A stretch of 64,000 bases of DNA from an uncultured Clostridia bacterium (GTDB lineage: Bacteria > Bacillota > Clostridia > TANB77 > CAG-508): positions 57,119-121,118 of the forward strand of contig CALXXZ010000005.1 in assembly GCA_944392805.1 (NCBI GenBank), written 5' to 3'. The notes under the pieces are model-generated. The model did no database searches and had not been told where the DNA came from. It worked only from the letters and a program-made list of their open reading frames with translations. The position numbers and the translations under genes were made by a program. Shown one piece after another: positions 8,609-17,592 of this stretch; positions within the stretch are counted from its first letter, which is position 1, and every line of letters begins with the position of its first letter.

Positions 8609-9055
8609 ATGATAGCAATAGGCAGTGACCATGGAGGTTATAAATTAAAAGAAGAAATAAAAAGATATTTAGAAGAAAAAGAAATAAAATATGTAGATTG
8701 TGGAACATATTCAGAAGAAAGTGTAGATTATCCTAATATAGCAAAAGAAGTTGCTAAAAAAATACAAAGCAAAGAATGTGAAGAAGGAATACTAATATGT
8801 CGTTCAGGAATAGGAATGAGCATAGTAGCAAATAAATTTAAAGGAATAAGATGTGCAAAATGTGACAATGAAGAAGAAGCAAAATTCTCAAAAATGCATA
8901 ATGATAGTAATGTTTTAGCATTAGGAGCAGATTATATACCAACAAATCAAGCAATATGTGTAGTAAGAGCATGGATAGCAACAAAATTTGAAGGAGGAAG
9001 ACATCAAGAAAGAATAAATATAATAAAGGAAATTGAAAACGAAAATATGAAATAA
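8609..9055 (+). CDS. rpiB: Ribose-5-phosphate isomerase B
   Basis: This enzyme interconverts ribose 5-phosphate and ribulose 5-phosphate in the pentose phosphate pathway. The 148 residues match the RpiB/LacAB family. SDHGG sits at 6-10, the catalytic-base cysteine is Cys64 in ILICRSGIGMS, and the phosphate-site segment HNDSNVLALG follows. The usual glycine after the catalytic cysteine (CGTG or CGSG) is replaced by arginine here. The first gene of a probable rpiB-tagO-hslO-ppaC transcript, it has an AGAAAGGA ribosome site and lies 15 bases from tagO. Confidence 0.93.
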   Translation: MIAIGSDHGGYKLKEEIKRYLEEKEIKYVDCGTYSEESVDYPNIAKEVAKKIQSKECEEGILICRSGIGMSIVANKFKGIRCAKCDNEEEAKFSKMHNDSNVLALGADYIPTNQAICVVRAWIATKFEGGRHQERINIIKEIENENMK

Positions 9056-9070
9056 TGGAGGGTGTAATAA

Positions 9071-10171
9071 ATGTGGGGGAATATAGCAATAGCATTTATA
9101 TTAGCATTTATAGTAGCATTTATGGCAACACCATATACCATAAAAATAGCTAATAAAATAGGTGCAGTAGATATACCAAAAGACAAAAGAAGAATGCATA
9201 CTAAAAAAATGCCCAAATTTGGAGGACCAGCAGTAATACTAGGATTTGTAGTATCAGTAATATACCTAATAATAATAATGAGCATAGAAGGAAGTTTAGA
9301 TTTATTCAATGAGCAAGAATATGGAAAAAAACTGATAGGAGTATTCTTAGGAATAGGAGTAATTGCTATAACAGGAATTATAGATGATATAAAAACACTA
9401 AAGTGGTGGCAACAATTATTAGGACAAACTCTGGCAGCAATAATAGTAGTAGCATTTGGAACAAAAATAGAACATTTAGACATACCATTTTTTTATAGAA
9501 TAGGATTTAGTGAAGCTTTTTCCACAATAATTACAATATTGTGGATAATAGGAGTAACAAATGCAATAAATCTTATAGATGGATTAGATGGATTATCATC
9601 AGGAATATCATTAATATCATGTATATCATTATTAATAATATTCTTAATGAACAATTCACCAATGATAGCAACAGTATTAGTAACAGCACTAAGTGGAGCA
9701 TTAGTAGGATTTTTACCATATAATTTTTCGCCAGCAAAAACCTTTATAGGAGATACTGGTTCAAACTTTCTGGGATTTATGCTAGCAGTAGTATCAATAT
9801 TAGGAGTTGCAAAAACATATACAGCAGCAGTAATAGTACTACCAGTAATAGTATTGGGATTACCAATATTTGATGTAATGTTTGCAATTGTAAGAAGATT
9901 AGCAAAAGGAAAATCAATAAAAGCAGTATTCAAACCAGATAAAGGTCATTTACATCATAAACTTGTAGAAAAAGGATTTACTCAAAGACAAGCTGTGTTA
10001 ATATTATATGGAATGAGTGCATCACTTGGAATGTTTGCTATAATATTATTTGACAGTGGAATATGGAAAGCACTATCATTTTTACTAATGATAATTGCAT
10101 CAGTTGCAATAGGATATAGAAATTTTACAAAAGAAAAAGAGAAGAAACCAAAACTAATAGATGATAAATAG
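9071..10171 (+). CDS. tagO: Undecaprenyl-phosphate N-acetylglucosaminyl 1-phosphate transferase (TagO/WecA type)
   Basis: This polytopic membrane enzyme transfers GlcNAc-1-phosphate to undecaprenyl phosphate, the first step of wall teichoic acid or other wall-polymer synthesis. The 366 residues have about ten hydrophobic segments. Family motifs in order are KRRMHTKKMPKFGG near 40, ITGIIDDIKTL (aspartate pair), NAINLIDGLDGL, FIGDTGSNF, and KGHLHHKL near 295. The lack of a UDP-MurNAc-pentapeptide-type C-terminal motif favours TagO/WecA over MraY. The ribosome site is GGAGGGTG. Confidence 0.92.
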   Translation: MWGNIAIAFILAFIVAFMATPYTIKIANKIGAVDIPKDKRRMHTKKMPKFGGPAVILGFVVSVIYLIIIMSIEGSLDLFNEQEYGKKLIGVFLGIGVIAITGIIDDIKTLKWWQQLLGQTLAAIIVVAFGTKIEHLDIPFFYRIGFSEAFSTIITILWIIGVTNAINLIDGLDGLSSGISLISCISLLIIFLMNNSPMIATVLVTALSGALVGFLPYNFSPAKTFIGDTGSNFLGFMLAVVSILGVAKTYTAAVIVLPVIVLGLPIFDVMFAIVRRLAKGKSIKAVFKPDKGHLHHKLVEKGFTQRQAVLILYGMSASLGMFAIILFDSGIWKALSFLLMIIASVAIGYRNFTKEKEKKPKLIDDK

Positions 10172-10184
10172 AGAGGAAACAACA

Positions 10185-11063
10185 ATGAAAGACCAGATAA
10201 TAAAATTTTTAGCACATAATGGAAAAATATCGGTAACCTGTGCATCAACTATAAAATTGGTAGAAGAAGCACGTAAATTACATGATTTAAGCCCAGTAAG
10301 CACAGCAGTACTTGGAAGAGTACTAACAATGACTGCATTAATGGGATGTGAAATGAAAAATAAAACAGACAAATTAACAATTCAAGTAAAAGGAAATGGA
10401 CCAATAGGTAAAATAGTAGCAGTATCAGACAATTACCCACGTGTAAAAGCATGTGTAACAAATCCAGTAGTAGATATTCCGCTAAATGAATTTGGAAAAC
10501 TAGATGTAGGTGGAGCAGTAGGAAACGAAGGATTTATAAATGTAATAAAAGATATTGGATTAAAAGAACCTTATATAGGAGTAAGTCCATTAACATCAGG
10601 AGAAATTGCAGAAGACTTTGCAAATTATTATCAAACATCAGAGCAAAAACAAACAGCAGTTGCTTTAGGAGTTTTAGTTGATAAAAATGGAGTAAGAGCA
10701 AGTGGTGGATATATAATAACACCAATGCCTGATGCGACATTAGAAGAAATTTCAATAGTAGAACAATCAATATTCAAAGCAGGAGCAATGTCAAGAATGT
10801 TAGACGAGCAATTATCATTAAAAGAAATTGCTGAAAAGATAACAGGAGATAAAAAAGTGCAAGTTATAGATGCATCAATTGAACCTGTATATGAATGTGG
10901 TTGTAGTAAAGAAAAATTTGCAGAAAGTTTAATAACATTAGGAAAAGAACAACTAACAGAATTAATAACTGAAGATGGAAAAGCAGAAATTGTATGTCAA
11001 TTCTGTAATAAAAAATATAATTTTGATAAAAAAGAATTAGAAGAAATATTAAATAAAATTTAA
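10185..11063 (+). CDS. hslO: Redox-regulated holdase chaperone Hsp33
   Basis: Hsp33 is a cytoplasmic chaperone that becomes active when oxidative stress forms disulfides and releases zinc. With the start at 10185 (after GAGGAAAC) the protein is 292 residues, the family norm. The four zinc cysteines are in the C-terminal switch: CGC in YECGCSKEKF and CQFC about 30 residues later. The N-terminal core contains the usual GGAVGNEG segment. It starts 13 bases past tagO; ppaC follows after 13 more, so the genes are likely co-transcribed. Confidence 0.95.
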   Translation: MKDQIIKFLAHNGKISVTCASTIKLVEEARKLHDLSPVSTAVLGRVLTMTALMGCEMKNKTDKLTIQVKGNGPIGKIVAVSDNYPRVKACVTNPVVDIPLNEFGKLDVGGAVGNEGFINVIKDIGLKEPYIGVSPLTSGEIAEDFANYYQTSEQKQTAVALGVLVDKNGVRASGGYIITPMPDATLEEISIVEQSIFKAGAMSRMLDEQLSLKEIAEKITGDKKVQVIDASIEPVYECGCSKEKFAESLITLGKEQLTELITEDGKAEIVCQFCNKKYNFDKKELEEILNKI

Positions 11064-11076
11064 AGGAGAGATTAAA

Positions 11077-11994
11077 ATGGAAAAAATAATAGTATTCGGA
11101 CACAAAAATCCAGACACAGATTCAATATGTTCAAGTATTGTAATGGCAGATTTACAAACAAAAGTAAGAGGAGAAGAAGTTGTAGCTTGTAGACTTGGAG
11201 AAATAAATGAAGAAACACAATATGCTTTAAATTACTTTAAAGCAGAAGCCCCAAAATTAATAGAAAAAGTAGAAGAAGGTCAAACTGTAATAATGGTAGA
11301 CCATAATGAATTTTCACAAACAGTTGATGGAATAGAAAATGCAAAAATTGATACAGTTATAGATCATCACAAAATAAATAACTTTAAAACATCAGAACCA
11401 TTATTTTATTATGCACAACCAGTTGGATGTACATCAACATTATTATTTGAACTATATAAATTAAATAATGTAGAGATAGAACCTAAAATTGCAGGATTAA
11501 TGTTAAGTGCAATAATTTCTGATACATTATTATTAAAATCACCAACAACAACAGAAAAAGATAAAAAAGCTCTAGAAGAATTAGAAAAAATAGCAAATGT
11601 AGACAAAGAAGCTTATGGATTAGAAATGCTTAAAGCTGGAACAAACTTAGATAAATATACAGAAAAAGAATTAATAAATCTAGATGCAAAAATGATGGAA
11701 TCACAAGATGTAAAATACATGGTTGCACAAGTTAATACAGTAAGTATTCCAGATGTATTAAAAAGAAAAGAAAAAATTGAAGAAGAAATAAAAAACACTA
11801 TAAATGAAAAAGGGTTAAGCTTATTTGTTTTTGTAATTACTGATATTGTTAATAGCAATTCAGAAGCAATTGTATTAGGAGATAGAACAGATTTAGTTTC
11901 TAAAACATATGAAATAAATAACAATATTGCAATTATGCCAGGAGTTGTTTCAAGAAAAAAACAGATATTACCTTTAATTGAAAAAAATATATAA
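11077..11994 (+). CDS. ppaC: Manganese-dependent inorganic pyrophosphatase (family II)
   Basis: This enzyme hydrolyses pyrophosphate to phosphate, pulling biosynthetic reactions forward. The 305 residues match the plain form, without CBS or DRTGG regulatory insert. DHH-family metal motifs are visible: HKNPDTDS at 9-16, MVDHN, and VIDHH. The C-terminal DHHA2 domain ends in MPGVVSRKKQILP, which carries the substrate-binding SRKKQ motif. It is the last gene before a terminator. Confidence 0.96.
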   Translation: MEKIIVFGHKNPDTDSICSSIVMADLQTKVRGEEVVACRLGEINEETQYALNYFKAEAPKLIEKVEEGQTVIMVDHNEFSQTVDGIENAKIDTVIDHHKINNFKTSEPLFYYAQPVGCTSTLLFELYKLNNVEIEPKIAGLMLSAIISDTLLLKSPTTTEKDKKALEELEKIANVDKEAYGLEMLKAGTNLDKYTEKELINLDAKMMESQDVKYMVAQVNTVSIPDVLKRKEKIEEEIKNTINEKGLSLFVFVITDIVNSNSEAIVLGDRTDLVSKTYEINNNIAIMPGVVSRKKQILPLIEKNI

Positions 11995-12001
11995 ATATAG
12001 T

Positions 12002-12031
12002 AAAAAAAGTCAAAAATAATTGACTTTTTTT
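12002..12031 (+). terminator. Terminator after ppaC
   Basis: AAAAAAGTCAA (ending at 12013) pairs with TTGACTTTTTT (from 12020) across a 6-base loop, running into a T-tract. It ends the rpiB-tagO-hslO-ppaC unit. Confidence 0.85.
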
Positions 12032-12086
12032 AAAATTAAGTATATACTTGTATGCGTAAAAAGAATAAAATATAATGAGGTCAAAA

Positions 12087-13439
12087 ATGAAAAAAATAAA
12101 AATCTTAGCAACAATTATACTAATGATAACAGCAGTAATAATACTAAGAACAAAGGTAGAAGCATCAACAGGAACGGTAAACTCAGATACAGTAAGAGTA
12201 AGAAAAGAACCAAGTACAGAATCAACAATCTTAACACAATTAGACCAAAATGATAAAGTAGAAATATTAGAACAATCAGAAGGATGGTATAAAGTACAAT
12301 TTGAAGAAGATGGAGAAACAATTACAGGATACATAAGTGAAACATTATTAGATGTAGAAGAAAAACCACAAGAAAATGAAACAGAAACACCACCAGCAGA
12401 AAATCCAGAAACACCAACAGAAGAACCTGTAGAAAATCCAGAAGAACAAGTACCACCAGAAAATACTGATATACCAGTTGAAGTACCAACAACAGAAATA
12501 GAAGAGCAAAAAGAATATACATTACAACAAGAAGTTGCAATAAGAATATTACCATTAATAACATCAAGAGAAAAAGCAAAAATAAGTGGAAATATTAAAG
12601 TAATAGAAATAATGAACGATTGGTGTAAAGTAGAAAATGAAACAGAAGTTGGATGGGCAAGAATTAATCAACTAAAAAATTCAGTTACAGGAAATGGAAC
12701 AGCAATAGAAAATCCAACAGATGAACCAAATCAAGTTCCAGAAGAACCATCAACAGGATTAGATTCACCAATAATAAAAACAGCATATGTAAATACAGAA
12801 AGTTTAAAAGTTAGAAAAGAAGCAACAACAGAAAGTGAAGTAATAGATAGTTTATTATTAAATAATGAAGTATATATAATTGAAGAATTAGATGGTTGGT
12901 ATAAAATAAAAATAGGTGGACAAATAGGATATGTTTCATCCAAATATATATCAGACACTAAAACAAATGAAACAACATCAAGAGGTGCGAGTGCTAATAG
13001 AATGGACCCAGTAACACCAATAGAATCCACAACACCACCAGATGAACAACCAACAAATACAACAGGAACAACAGGAGAAGAAATAGTAGCATATGCAAAA
13101 CAATTTTTAGGATGTAGATATGTATCAGGGGGAACATCTCCATCAGGATTTGACTGTTCAGGATTTACATCATATGTATATAAACATTTTGGAATAAAAA
13201 TAAATAGAACATCAAAAGATCAAATAAAAAATGGGGTAGCAGTAGCTAGAAGTAATTTACAACCAGGAGATCTTGTAGTATTTAATGGATCATCAAATAA
13301 AACAATAGGTCATGTCGGGATATATGTAGGTGGAGGAAACTTCATACATGCATCAAATCCAAAAGGCGGAGTAAAAATAGATTCACTATCGTCAAGCTAT
13401 TATAACCCACGATATGTAGGAGCAAGGAGATTAATTTAA
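12087..13439 (+). CDS. Secreted SH3-domain NlpC/P60 cell-wall endopeptidase
   Basis: This is a probable gamma-D-glutamyl-diamino acid peptidoglycan hydrolase. With the start at 12087 (GAGG seven bases upstream) it has 450 residues and a signal peptide ending near residue 27 (VEASTG). Three bacterial SH3-type wall-binding repeats lie at about 28-88, 146-197 and 232-290. A Pro/Glu-rich spacer (90-140) and a Thr/Pro-rich one (291-328) separate the parts. The NlpC/P60 domain (330-450) has the catalytic Cys357 (FDCSGF), His409 (GHVGIY) and His421 (IHAS). The stop codon abuts the comEC start, so the genes are translationally close. Confidence 0.92.
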   Translation: MKKIKILATIILMITAVIILRTKVEASTGTVNSDTVRVRKEPSTESTILTQLDQNDKVEILEQSEGWYKVQFEEDGETITGYISETLLDVEEKPQENETETPPAENPETPTEEPVENPEEQVPPENTDIPVEVPTTEIEEQKEYTLQQEVAIRILPLITSREKAKISGNIKVIEIMNDWCKVENETEVGWARINQLKNSVTGNGTAIENPTDEPNQVPEEPSTGLDSPIIKTAYVNTESLKVRKEATTESEVIDSLLLNNEVYIIEELDGWYKIKIGGQIGYVSSKYISDTKTNETTSRGASANRMDPVTPIESTTPPDEQPTNTTGTTGEEIVAYAKQFLGCRYVSGGTSPSGFDCSGFTSYVYKHFGIKINRTSKDQIKNGVAVARSNLQPGDLVVFNGSSNKTIGHVGIYVGGGNFIHASNPKGGVKIDSLSSSYYNPRYVGARRLI

Positions 13440-15200
13440 TTGAATAGACCAATATTAATAGTAATAATTGGTTATGTTATAGGTATATTATGGGGGCTAT
13501 ACTTACAAACAAGTATAGTCCTTTTATATGTATTTTTAGTATTAGTCTATATAATAATCAATTTAAAATATAAAAAAAGAGAATTTAAAATATTATCAAT
13601 CAAAAGACATTTTAGATATCTAAAATTAATATTCAAAATCAATACTATTTTAATAGTAATTATTTCATCATTTATATCAAATTCAATAATCAAATATCAA
13701 GAACATAAATATGAAAAAATATATCAATTAACAGAAGTAAATTTAACAGGCATAATTGTAAGTAATAAAGAGGAAAAAGAATATAAAAACAGATACAAAA
13801 TCAGATTAGAAAATGGAATAAATTTTTATTTAGACACAAACCCAAAAATCCAATTACAATATGGAGATAAAGTACATATAACAGGAAAATATCAAGAGCC
13901 ACAAGAAGCAAGAAATTATAAAGGATTTGATTATAAACAATATTTAAAAACATTAAAAATATATGGAACAATAAAAACAGAAAATGTACAAGTTTTAGAA
14001 AAAAATGCATATAATCCAATATTACAAATATCAAATAATATTTTTTTGAAGATAAAAGAAAATATAGCAAAAACATATAATGAAGAAACACAAGGACTGA
14101 TGCTAGGAATATTGTTAGGATATACGAAAAATATAGACGAAGAAGTAAAAGAAAATTTTTCAGAAAGTAATATATCACATGTATTATCAGTATCAGGAAT
14201 GCATGTATCATATATAATATTTTTAGTAACAAATAGTACTAAAAATATATTTGGAAAAAGAAGCAGTAAAATAATATCAAGTGTAGTTTTATTGTTGTAT
14301 ATGTTTATTACAGGATTTAGTTTATCAGTGGTAAGAGCATGTATAATGGGAATAATCTCATGTATGTCATTTGTATTATATAGAAAAAATGATACAATAA
14401 ATAATATTGCAATTTCGATTTTAGTAATATTGATAAATAATCCATTTAGTATAATAAGTTTAAGTTTTTTATTGACATATGGAGGAACTCTAGGAATATT
14501 GTTTTTTAAAAACAATATAGAAAAAGTTTTAAAAAATATAAAAATACGAAATAGAAAATGGAAATATATTTTTATAAAAATTCAAAGAAAATGTCAGCCA
14601 ATAATAGATTGTATTTCAGTATCAATTTCAGCGCAAATTGTAATTGCTCCAATCATACTGTGGAATTTTAATACAATAGGAATAGCCTTTTTGATTTGTA
14701 ATCTATTGTTAAACTTAGTAGTAGGAATAATTGTAATGGGAGGGCTAATACAAACTATAATTACATTTATAAATTTAAAATTAGGACATATAGTTGCTTA
14801 TTTTTTACAAATTCCAATATATATTTTGATACCAATTTCAAAATTAGGTACACTAATACCATTTGGAAATATTAAAGTTATCACACCATATTTAATTCAG
14901 ATTATAATTTATTATTTGCTTATAATAATTATAAATTATTTATATAAAATTTTTCATAAAAGAAATCTTACAGTAACTGAAAATAGAATAAAAAATTTAA
15001 TTCATGTTTTTAAATTCAAAATAAAACCATATAAAAAGAAGATTAAATATCAAATAGTTATTTGTATTTTTATATTATTTGCACTGAGCAAGTTTCCAAA
15101 AGATTTAAAAATATATTTTATTGACCAAACAACTCCAAATATGATACAAAGAATAATCGGGATATTTGAAAGAAAACCTTTGATTTCAAAGGAGATATAG
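13440..15200 (+). CDS. comEC: ComEC/Rec2 competence channel, truncated before its C-terminal MBL domain
   Basis: ComEC is the membrane channel that takes up single-stranded DNA in natural transformation. The frame opens with TTG immediately after the preceding stop. N-terminal spans (about 5-95), the extracytoplasmic OB-like part (LTGIIVSNK to VHITGKYQEP) and the polytopic competence domain with GMHVSYI are intact. Full ComEC proteins continue into a metallo-beta-lactamase domain that begins with a strand like YFIDVGQGD. Here YFID (to 15125) is followed by unrelated residues and a stop at 15198-15200, giving 586 residues. The natural C-terminal 200 or so residues are missing, which suggests disruption by the adjoining element. 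Confidence 0.88.
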   Translation: MNRPILIVIIGYVIGILWGLYLQTSIVLLYVFLVLVYIIINLKYKKREFKILSIKRHFRYLKLIFKINTILIVIISSFISNSIIKYQEHKYEKIYQLTEVNLTGIIVSNKEEKEYKNRYKIRLENGINFYLDTNPKIQLQYGDKVHITGKYQEPQEARNYKGFDYKQYLKTLKIYGTIKTENVQVLEKNAYNPILQISNNIFLKIKENIAKTYNEETQGLMLGILLGYTKNIDEEVKENFSESNISHVLSVSGMHVSYIIFLVTNSTKNIFGKRSSKIISSVVLLLYMFITGFSLSVVRACIMGIISCMSFVLYRKNDTINNIAISILVILINNPFSIISLSFLLTYGGTLGILFFKNNIEKVLKNIKIRNRKWKYIFIKIQRKCQPIIDCISVSISAQIVIAPIILWNFNTIGIAFLICNLLLNLVVGIIVMGGLIQTIITFINLKLGHIVAYFLQIPIYILIPISKLGTLIPFGNIKVITPYLIQIIIYYLLIIIINYLYKIFHKRNLTVTENRIKNLIHVFKFKIKPYKKKIKYQIVICIFILFALSKFPKDLKIYFIDQTTPNMIQRIIGIFERKPLISKEI

Positions 15201-15241
15201 CCTTTTCTAAATTTAAAGTGATTTAGAGAAGGCTCTTTTTT
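15199..15241 (+). terminator. Strong terminator at the broken comEC end
   Basis: AGCCTTTTCTAAAT at 15199-15212 pairs with ATTTAGAGAAGGCT at 15221-15234, with one G-T wobble. An 8-base loop lies between and a T-run from 15236. It overlaps the truncated comEC stop codon and shields the element from chromosomal transcription. Confidence 0.88.
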
Positions 15242-15360
15242 TTATGCCTGGATTTAAAGAAAGCAAGAAGTGAGGTATTATTATTTAATAGTGAAATTTT
15301 TATGTGTTGCAGTTAATTGGGGAGTTCAATGAAAAAATTATTGTATGCTATCATATAAAC

Positions 15361-15395
15361 AAATATAAATAAATATAAGCAAATATAAGCAAATT
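15361..15395. repeat. Tandem 10-bp repeats before the defence-island promoter
   Basis: Three head-to-tail decamers (AAATATAAAT, AAATATAAGC, AAATATAAGC) occupy 15361-15390 and a partial fourth follows. They end 3 bases before the -35 box at 15398. One helical turn per repeat suits side-by-side protein binding, for example by the small HTH protein encoded downstream. A UP-element-like role is the alternative. Confidence 0.6.
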
Positions 15396-15397
15396 AG

Positions 15398-15426
15398 TTG
15401 CTTTTTATACATATAAAAGTTATAAT
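15398..15426 (+). promoter_or_regulatory. Promoter of the methyltransferase operon
   Basis: TTGCTT at 15398-15403 and consensus TATAAT at 15421-15426 are separated by 17 bases. They lie about 40 bases before the HTH gene. The 15242-15360 stretch upstream holds no gene that I can support. Confidence 0.75.
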
Positions 15427-15465
15427 GTGTTATAGAGTATTTGAAAATATAAAAGTGAGGTTGTT

Positions 15466-15660
15466 ATGAAAAATATATTAGAAGATAATTACATAAGTAT
15501 TGAAGAAGCTGCAGTTTATCTAGGCATAAAAGTAGTTACTTTAAGAACTTGGATAAAATTAAAACATGATTTACCTGCGCATAAAATTGGAAAACAGTGG
15601 AAGTTTAAAAAGACAGAACTTGATGAATGGGTAAAAAGTGGTAAAAGTGCTTTAGAATAG
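15466..15660 (+). CDS. Small excisionase-type (HTH_17/MerR-like) DNA-binding protein
   Basis: The 64-residue product is a single winged helix: YISIEEAAVYLGIKVVTLRTWI is the helix-turn-helix, and HKIGKQWKFKKTELDEWV is the wing and second helix typical of the excisionase family. Such proteins bind short direct repeats and act as excisionases or as small regulators heading restriction-modification operons. The GTGAGG ribosome site precedes the ATG. The three methyltransferase genes follow at once (13 bases to the first). The tandem decamers upstream are the obvious candidate binding site. A role in autoregulation is inference. Confidence 0.8.
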   Translation: MKNILEDNYISIEEAAVYLGIKVVTLRTWIKLKHDLPAHKIGKQWKFKKTELDEWVKSGKSALE

Positions 15661-15672
15661 GTGGGTGAAATA

Positions 15673-16704
15673 ATGAGATTTATAGGTTGTAAAACATTAT
15701 TACTTGATAATATTAAGCAAGTAATAGATGAAAATGTAAAAGGTGCAGAATCATTCTGTGATATATTTTCTGGGACATCTACAGTTGCCAGATACTTTAA
15801 AAGATGGTATCAAGTATACTCTAATGATTTATTATATTTTTCATACGTGCTACAAAGAGGTACTATTCAAAACGATAAGTTACCAGCATTTAAAAAATTG
15901 AATAAAATAAAGAATATAAAAGATCCAATAGATTATTTTAATAGTCTTTCAAATTCAGATATGGAGAACTTGCCTCAAGAAAAAAGATTTTTTCAAAATA
16001 ACTATGCACCAACAGGTGGGAGAATGTACGTAAATGATGAAAATGCACTTCGTATTGATTATGCAAGAATTACCGTTGAAGATTGGCATAATGAAGGCTT
16101 AATAGATGACGATGAATACTTTTATCTTGTGGCTTGTATAGTTGAGGGAATTCCTTTTGTATCAAATACATCAGGAACGTATGGAGCTTTTCATAAAGAA
16201 TGGGAGAGAAGGTCTTATAAAAAGTACGAATTATATAGATTAGATGTATACCAAAATGGAAAGAAAAATAAATGCTATAATCAAGATGGCGTTGAATTAA
16301 TAAAGAAAATAAAAGGAGATATTTTATATATAGATCCACCTTACAATGGAAGACAATATCTTCCTAACTATCATGTCCTTGAGACAGCAGCAAAATATGA
16401 TTATCCTGAAGTTAGGGGAGTTACTGCACAAAGACCATATGAAAATAACAAATCAGATTTTTGTTTAAAAACTAAAGTAACTCAAGCATTTGAAGAATTA
16501 ATAAAAAATGCAAATTTTAAGCATATTATATTAAGCTATAGTACCGATGGATTAATGAAGGTTGAAGACATAGAAAGTATTATGAAAAAGTATGGTAAAG
16601 CTGAAACATTTAAAATATATTGGATACCATATAGAAGATATAAAAGTAGAGCTCAAGGAGATAAAGAAGAACTAAAAGAAATGCTTGTTTATATTGAAAA
16701 ATAA
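15673..16704 (+). CDS. DNA adenine methyltransferase, D12 (alpha) class, first of three
   Basis: This is an N6-adenine methyltransferase-like protein of 343 residues. The ATG at 15673 is used because GGTGGGTG precedes it; a GTG at 15661 is an alternative. The S-adenosylmethionine motif is FCDIFSGTSTVARYF at 28-42, where the usual F-x-GGG is altered to F-S-GT. The catalytic motif is DPPY at 221-224. The stretch between them, about 70-210, is long and should hold target recognition. The tail HIILSYSTDGLM is the motif VI-VIII region. Its place in a methyltransferase cluster opposite a nuclease-like gene suggests protection of one strand of a restriction site. Confidence 0.88.
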   Translation: MRFIGCKTLLLDNIKQVIDENVKGAESFCDIFSGTSTVARYFKRWYQVYSNDLLYFSYVLQRGTIQNDKLPAFKKLNKIKNIKDPIDYFNSLSNSDMENLPQEKRFFQNNYAPTGGRMYVNDENALRIDYARITVEDWHNEGLIDDDEYFYLVACIVEGIPFVSNTSGTYGAFHKEWERRSYKKYELYRLDVYQNGKKNKCYNQDGVELIKKIKGDILYIDPPYNGRQYLPNYHVLETAAKYDYPEVRGVTAQRPYENNKSDFCLKTKVTQAFEELIKNANFKHIILSYSTDGLMKVEDIESIMKKYGKAETFKIYWIPYRRYKSRAQGDKEELKEMLVYIEK

Positions 16705-16716
16705 AGGAGATGCGTG

Positions 16717-17592
16717 ATGAAGTATATAAAAAGTCCATTAAATTATACAGGTGGAAAATACAAATTGTTGAATTCACTTTTTGATATTTTTCCTAACAAT
16801 ATTAACACATTTGTTGATTTGTTTGCCGGAGGTTTCAATGTTGGAATTAATGTAAATGCAAATAAAATAATATGTAATGACCAAATTAATTATTTAATTG
16901 AATTATATGAATTTTTAGAAAAATCTAATACAGAAGAGGTAATTAATAATATTTATAAAATAATAAATGAGTTTCAACTATCAAAGTCAAATGCTGATGG
17001 ATATAATAAATTAAGAGAGAGGTATAATGAGAATAAAGATATATTGGATTTTTTAGTTCTTACTTTTTATGCATTTAATCATCAGATAAGGTTTAACAAT
17101 AGTCAAAAATTTAATACGCCTTTTGGAAAAGAAAGAAGTAGCTACAATGATTCAATAGAAAAAAATCTAAAAGAGTTTTGTAAGGCTTTAAAAGAAAAAA
17201 ATGTAGAATTTCATAATACTGACTTTTTAAGTGTTAATTTAAGTGATTTAAGCGATAAAGATTTAGTGTATTGTGATCCACCATACTTAATATCAACTGG
17301 TTCTTATAATGATGGAAAAAGAGGATTTAAAGATTGGACTGAAGTAGAAGAAAAACAATTACTTGGATTATTAGATGAGTTGAATTCTAGAGGAATAAAA
17401 TTTGCTTTATCAAATGTTCTGTACCATAAAGGCTTATCAAATGATTTATTAATTGAATGGAGTAAAAAATATAAGGTTCACTATATTGATAAATCATATG
17501 CAAATTGTAGTTATCATTTCAAAGAAAAAAATGCCAAAACAGTAGAAGTTGTTATAACTAACTTTGAAAGTGAGGAAAATGATAAATGCTAA
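16717..17592 (+). CDS. DNA adenine methyltransferase, D12 (alpha) class, second of three
   Basis: The 291-residue product has the full Dam/DpnM-type motif order: motif X LNYTGGKYKLL at 8-18, motif I FVDLFAGGFNVG at 32-43, and DPPY at 187-190. FALSNVL and the C-terminal NAKTVEVVITN follow. The start at 16717 has AAAGGAGA upstream; a GTG three bases earlier is possible. It starts 12 bases after the first methyltransferase and overlaps the third by 7 bases, so the three are one translational unit. Two different adenine methyltransferases side by side are typical of systems whose recognition site is asymmetric. Confidence 0.93.
   Translation: MKYIKSPLNYTGGKYKLLNSLFDIFPNNINTFVDLFAGGFNVGINVNANKIICNDQINYLIELYEFLEKSNTEEVINNIYKIINEFQLSKSNADGYNKLRERYNENKDILDFLVLTFYAFNHQIRFNNSQKFNTPFGKERSSYNDSIEKNLKEFCKALKEKNVEFHNTDFLSVNLSDLSDKDLVYCDPPYLISTGSYNDGKRGFKDWTEVEEKQLLGLLDELNSRGIKFALSNVLYHKGLSNDLLIEWSKKYKVHYIDKSYANCSYHFKEKNAKTVEVVITNFESEENDKC

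Noticed and set aside
12048-12076. TTGTAT-17-TATAAT promoter before the NlpC gene
   Set aside because: The boxes fit, but the start would fall only a few bases before the ATG at 12087 and after its ribosome site. Kept as doubtful and not annotated.
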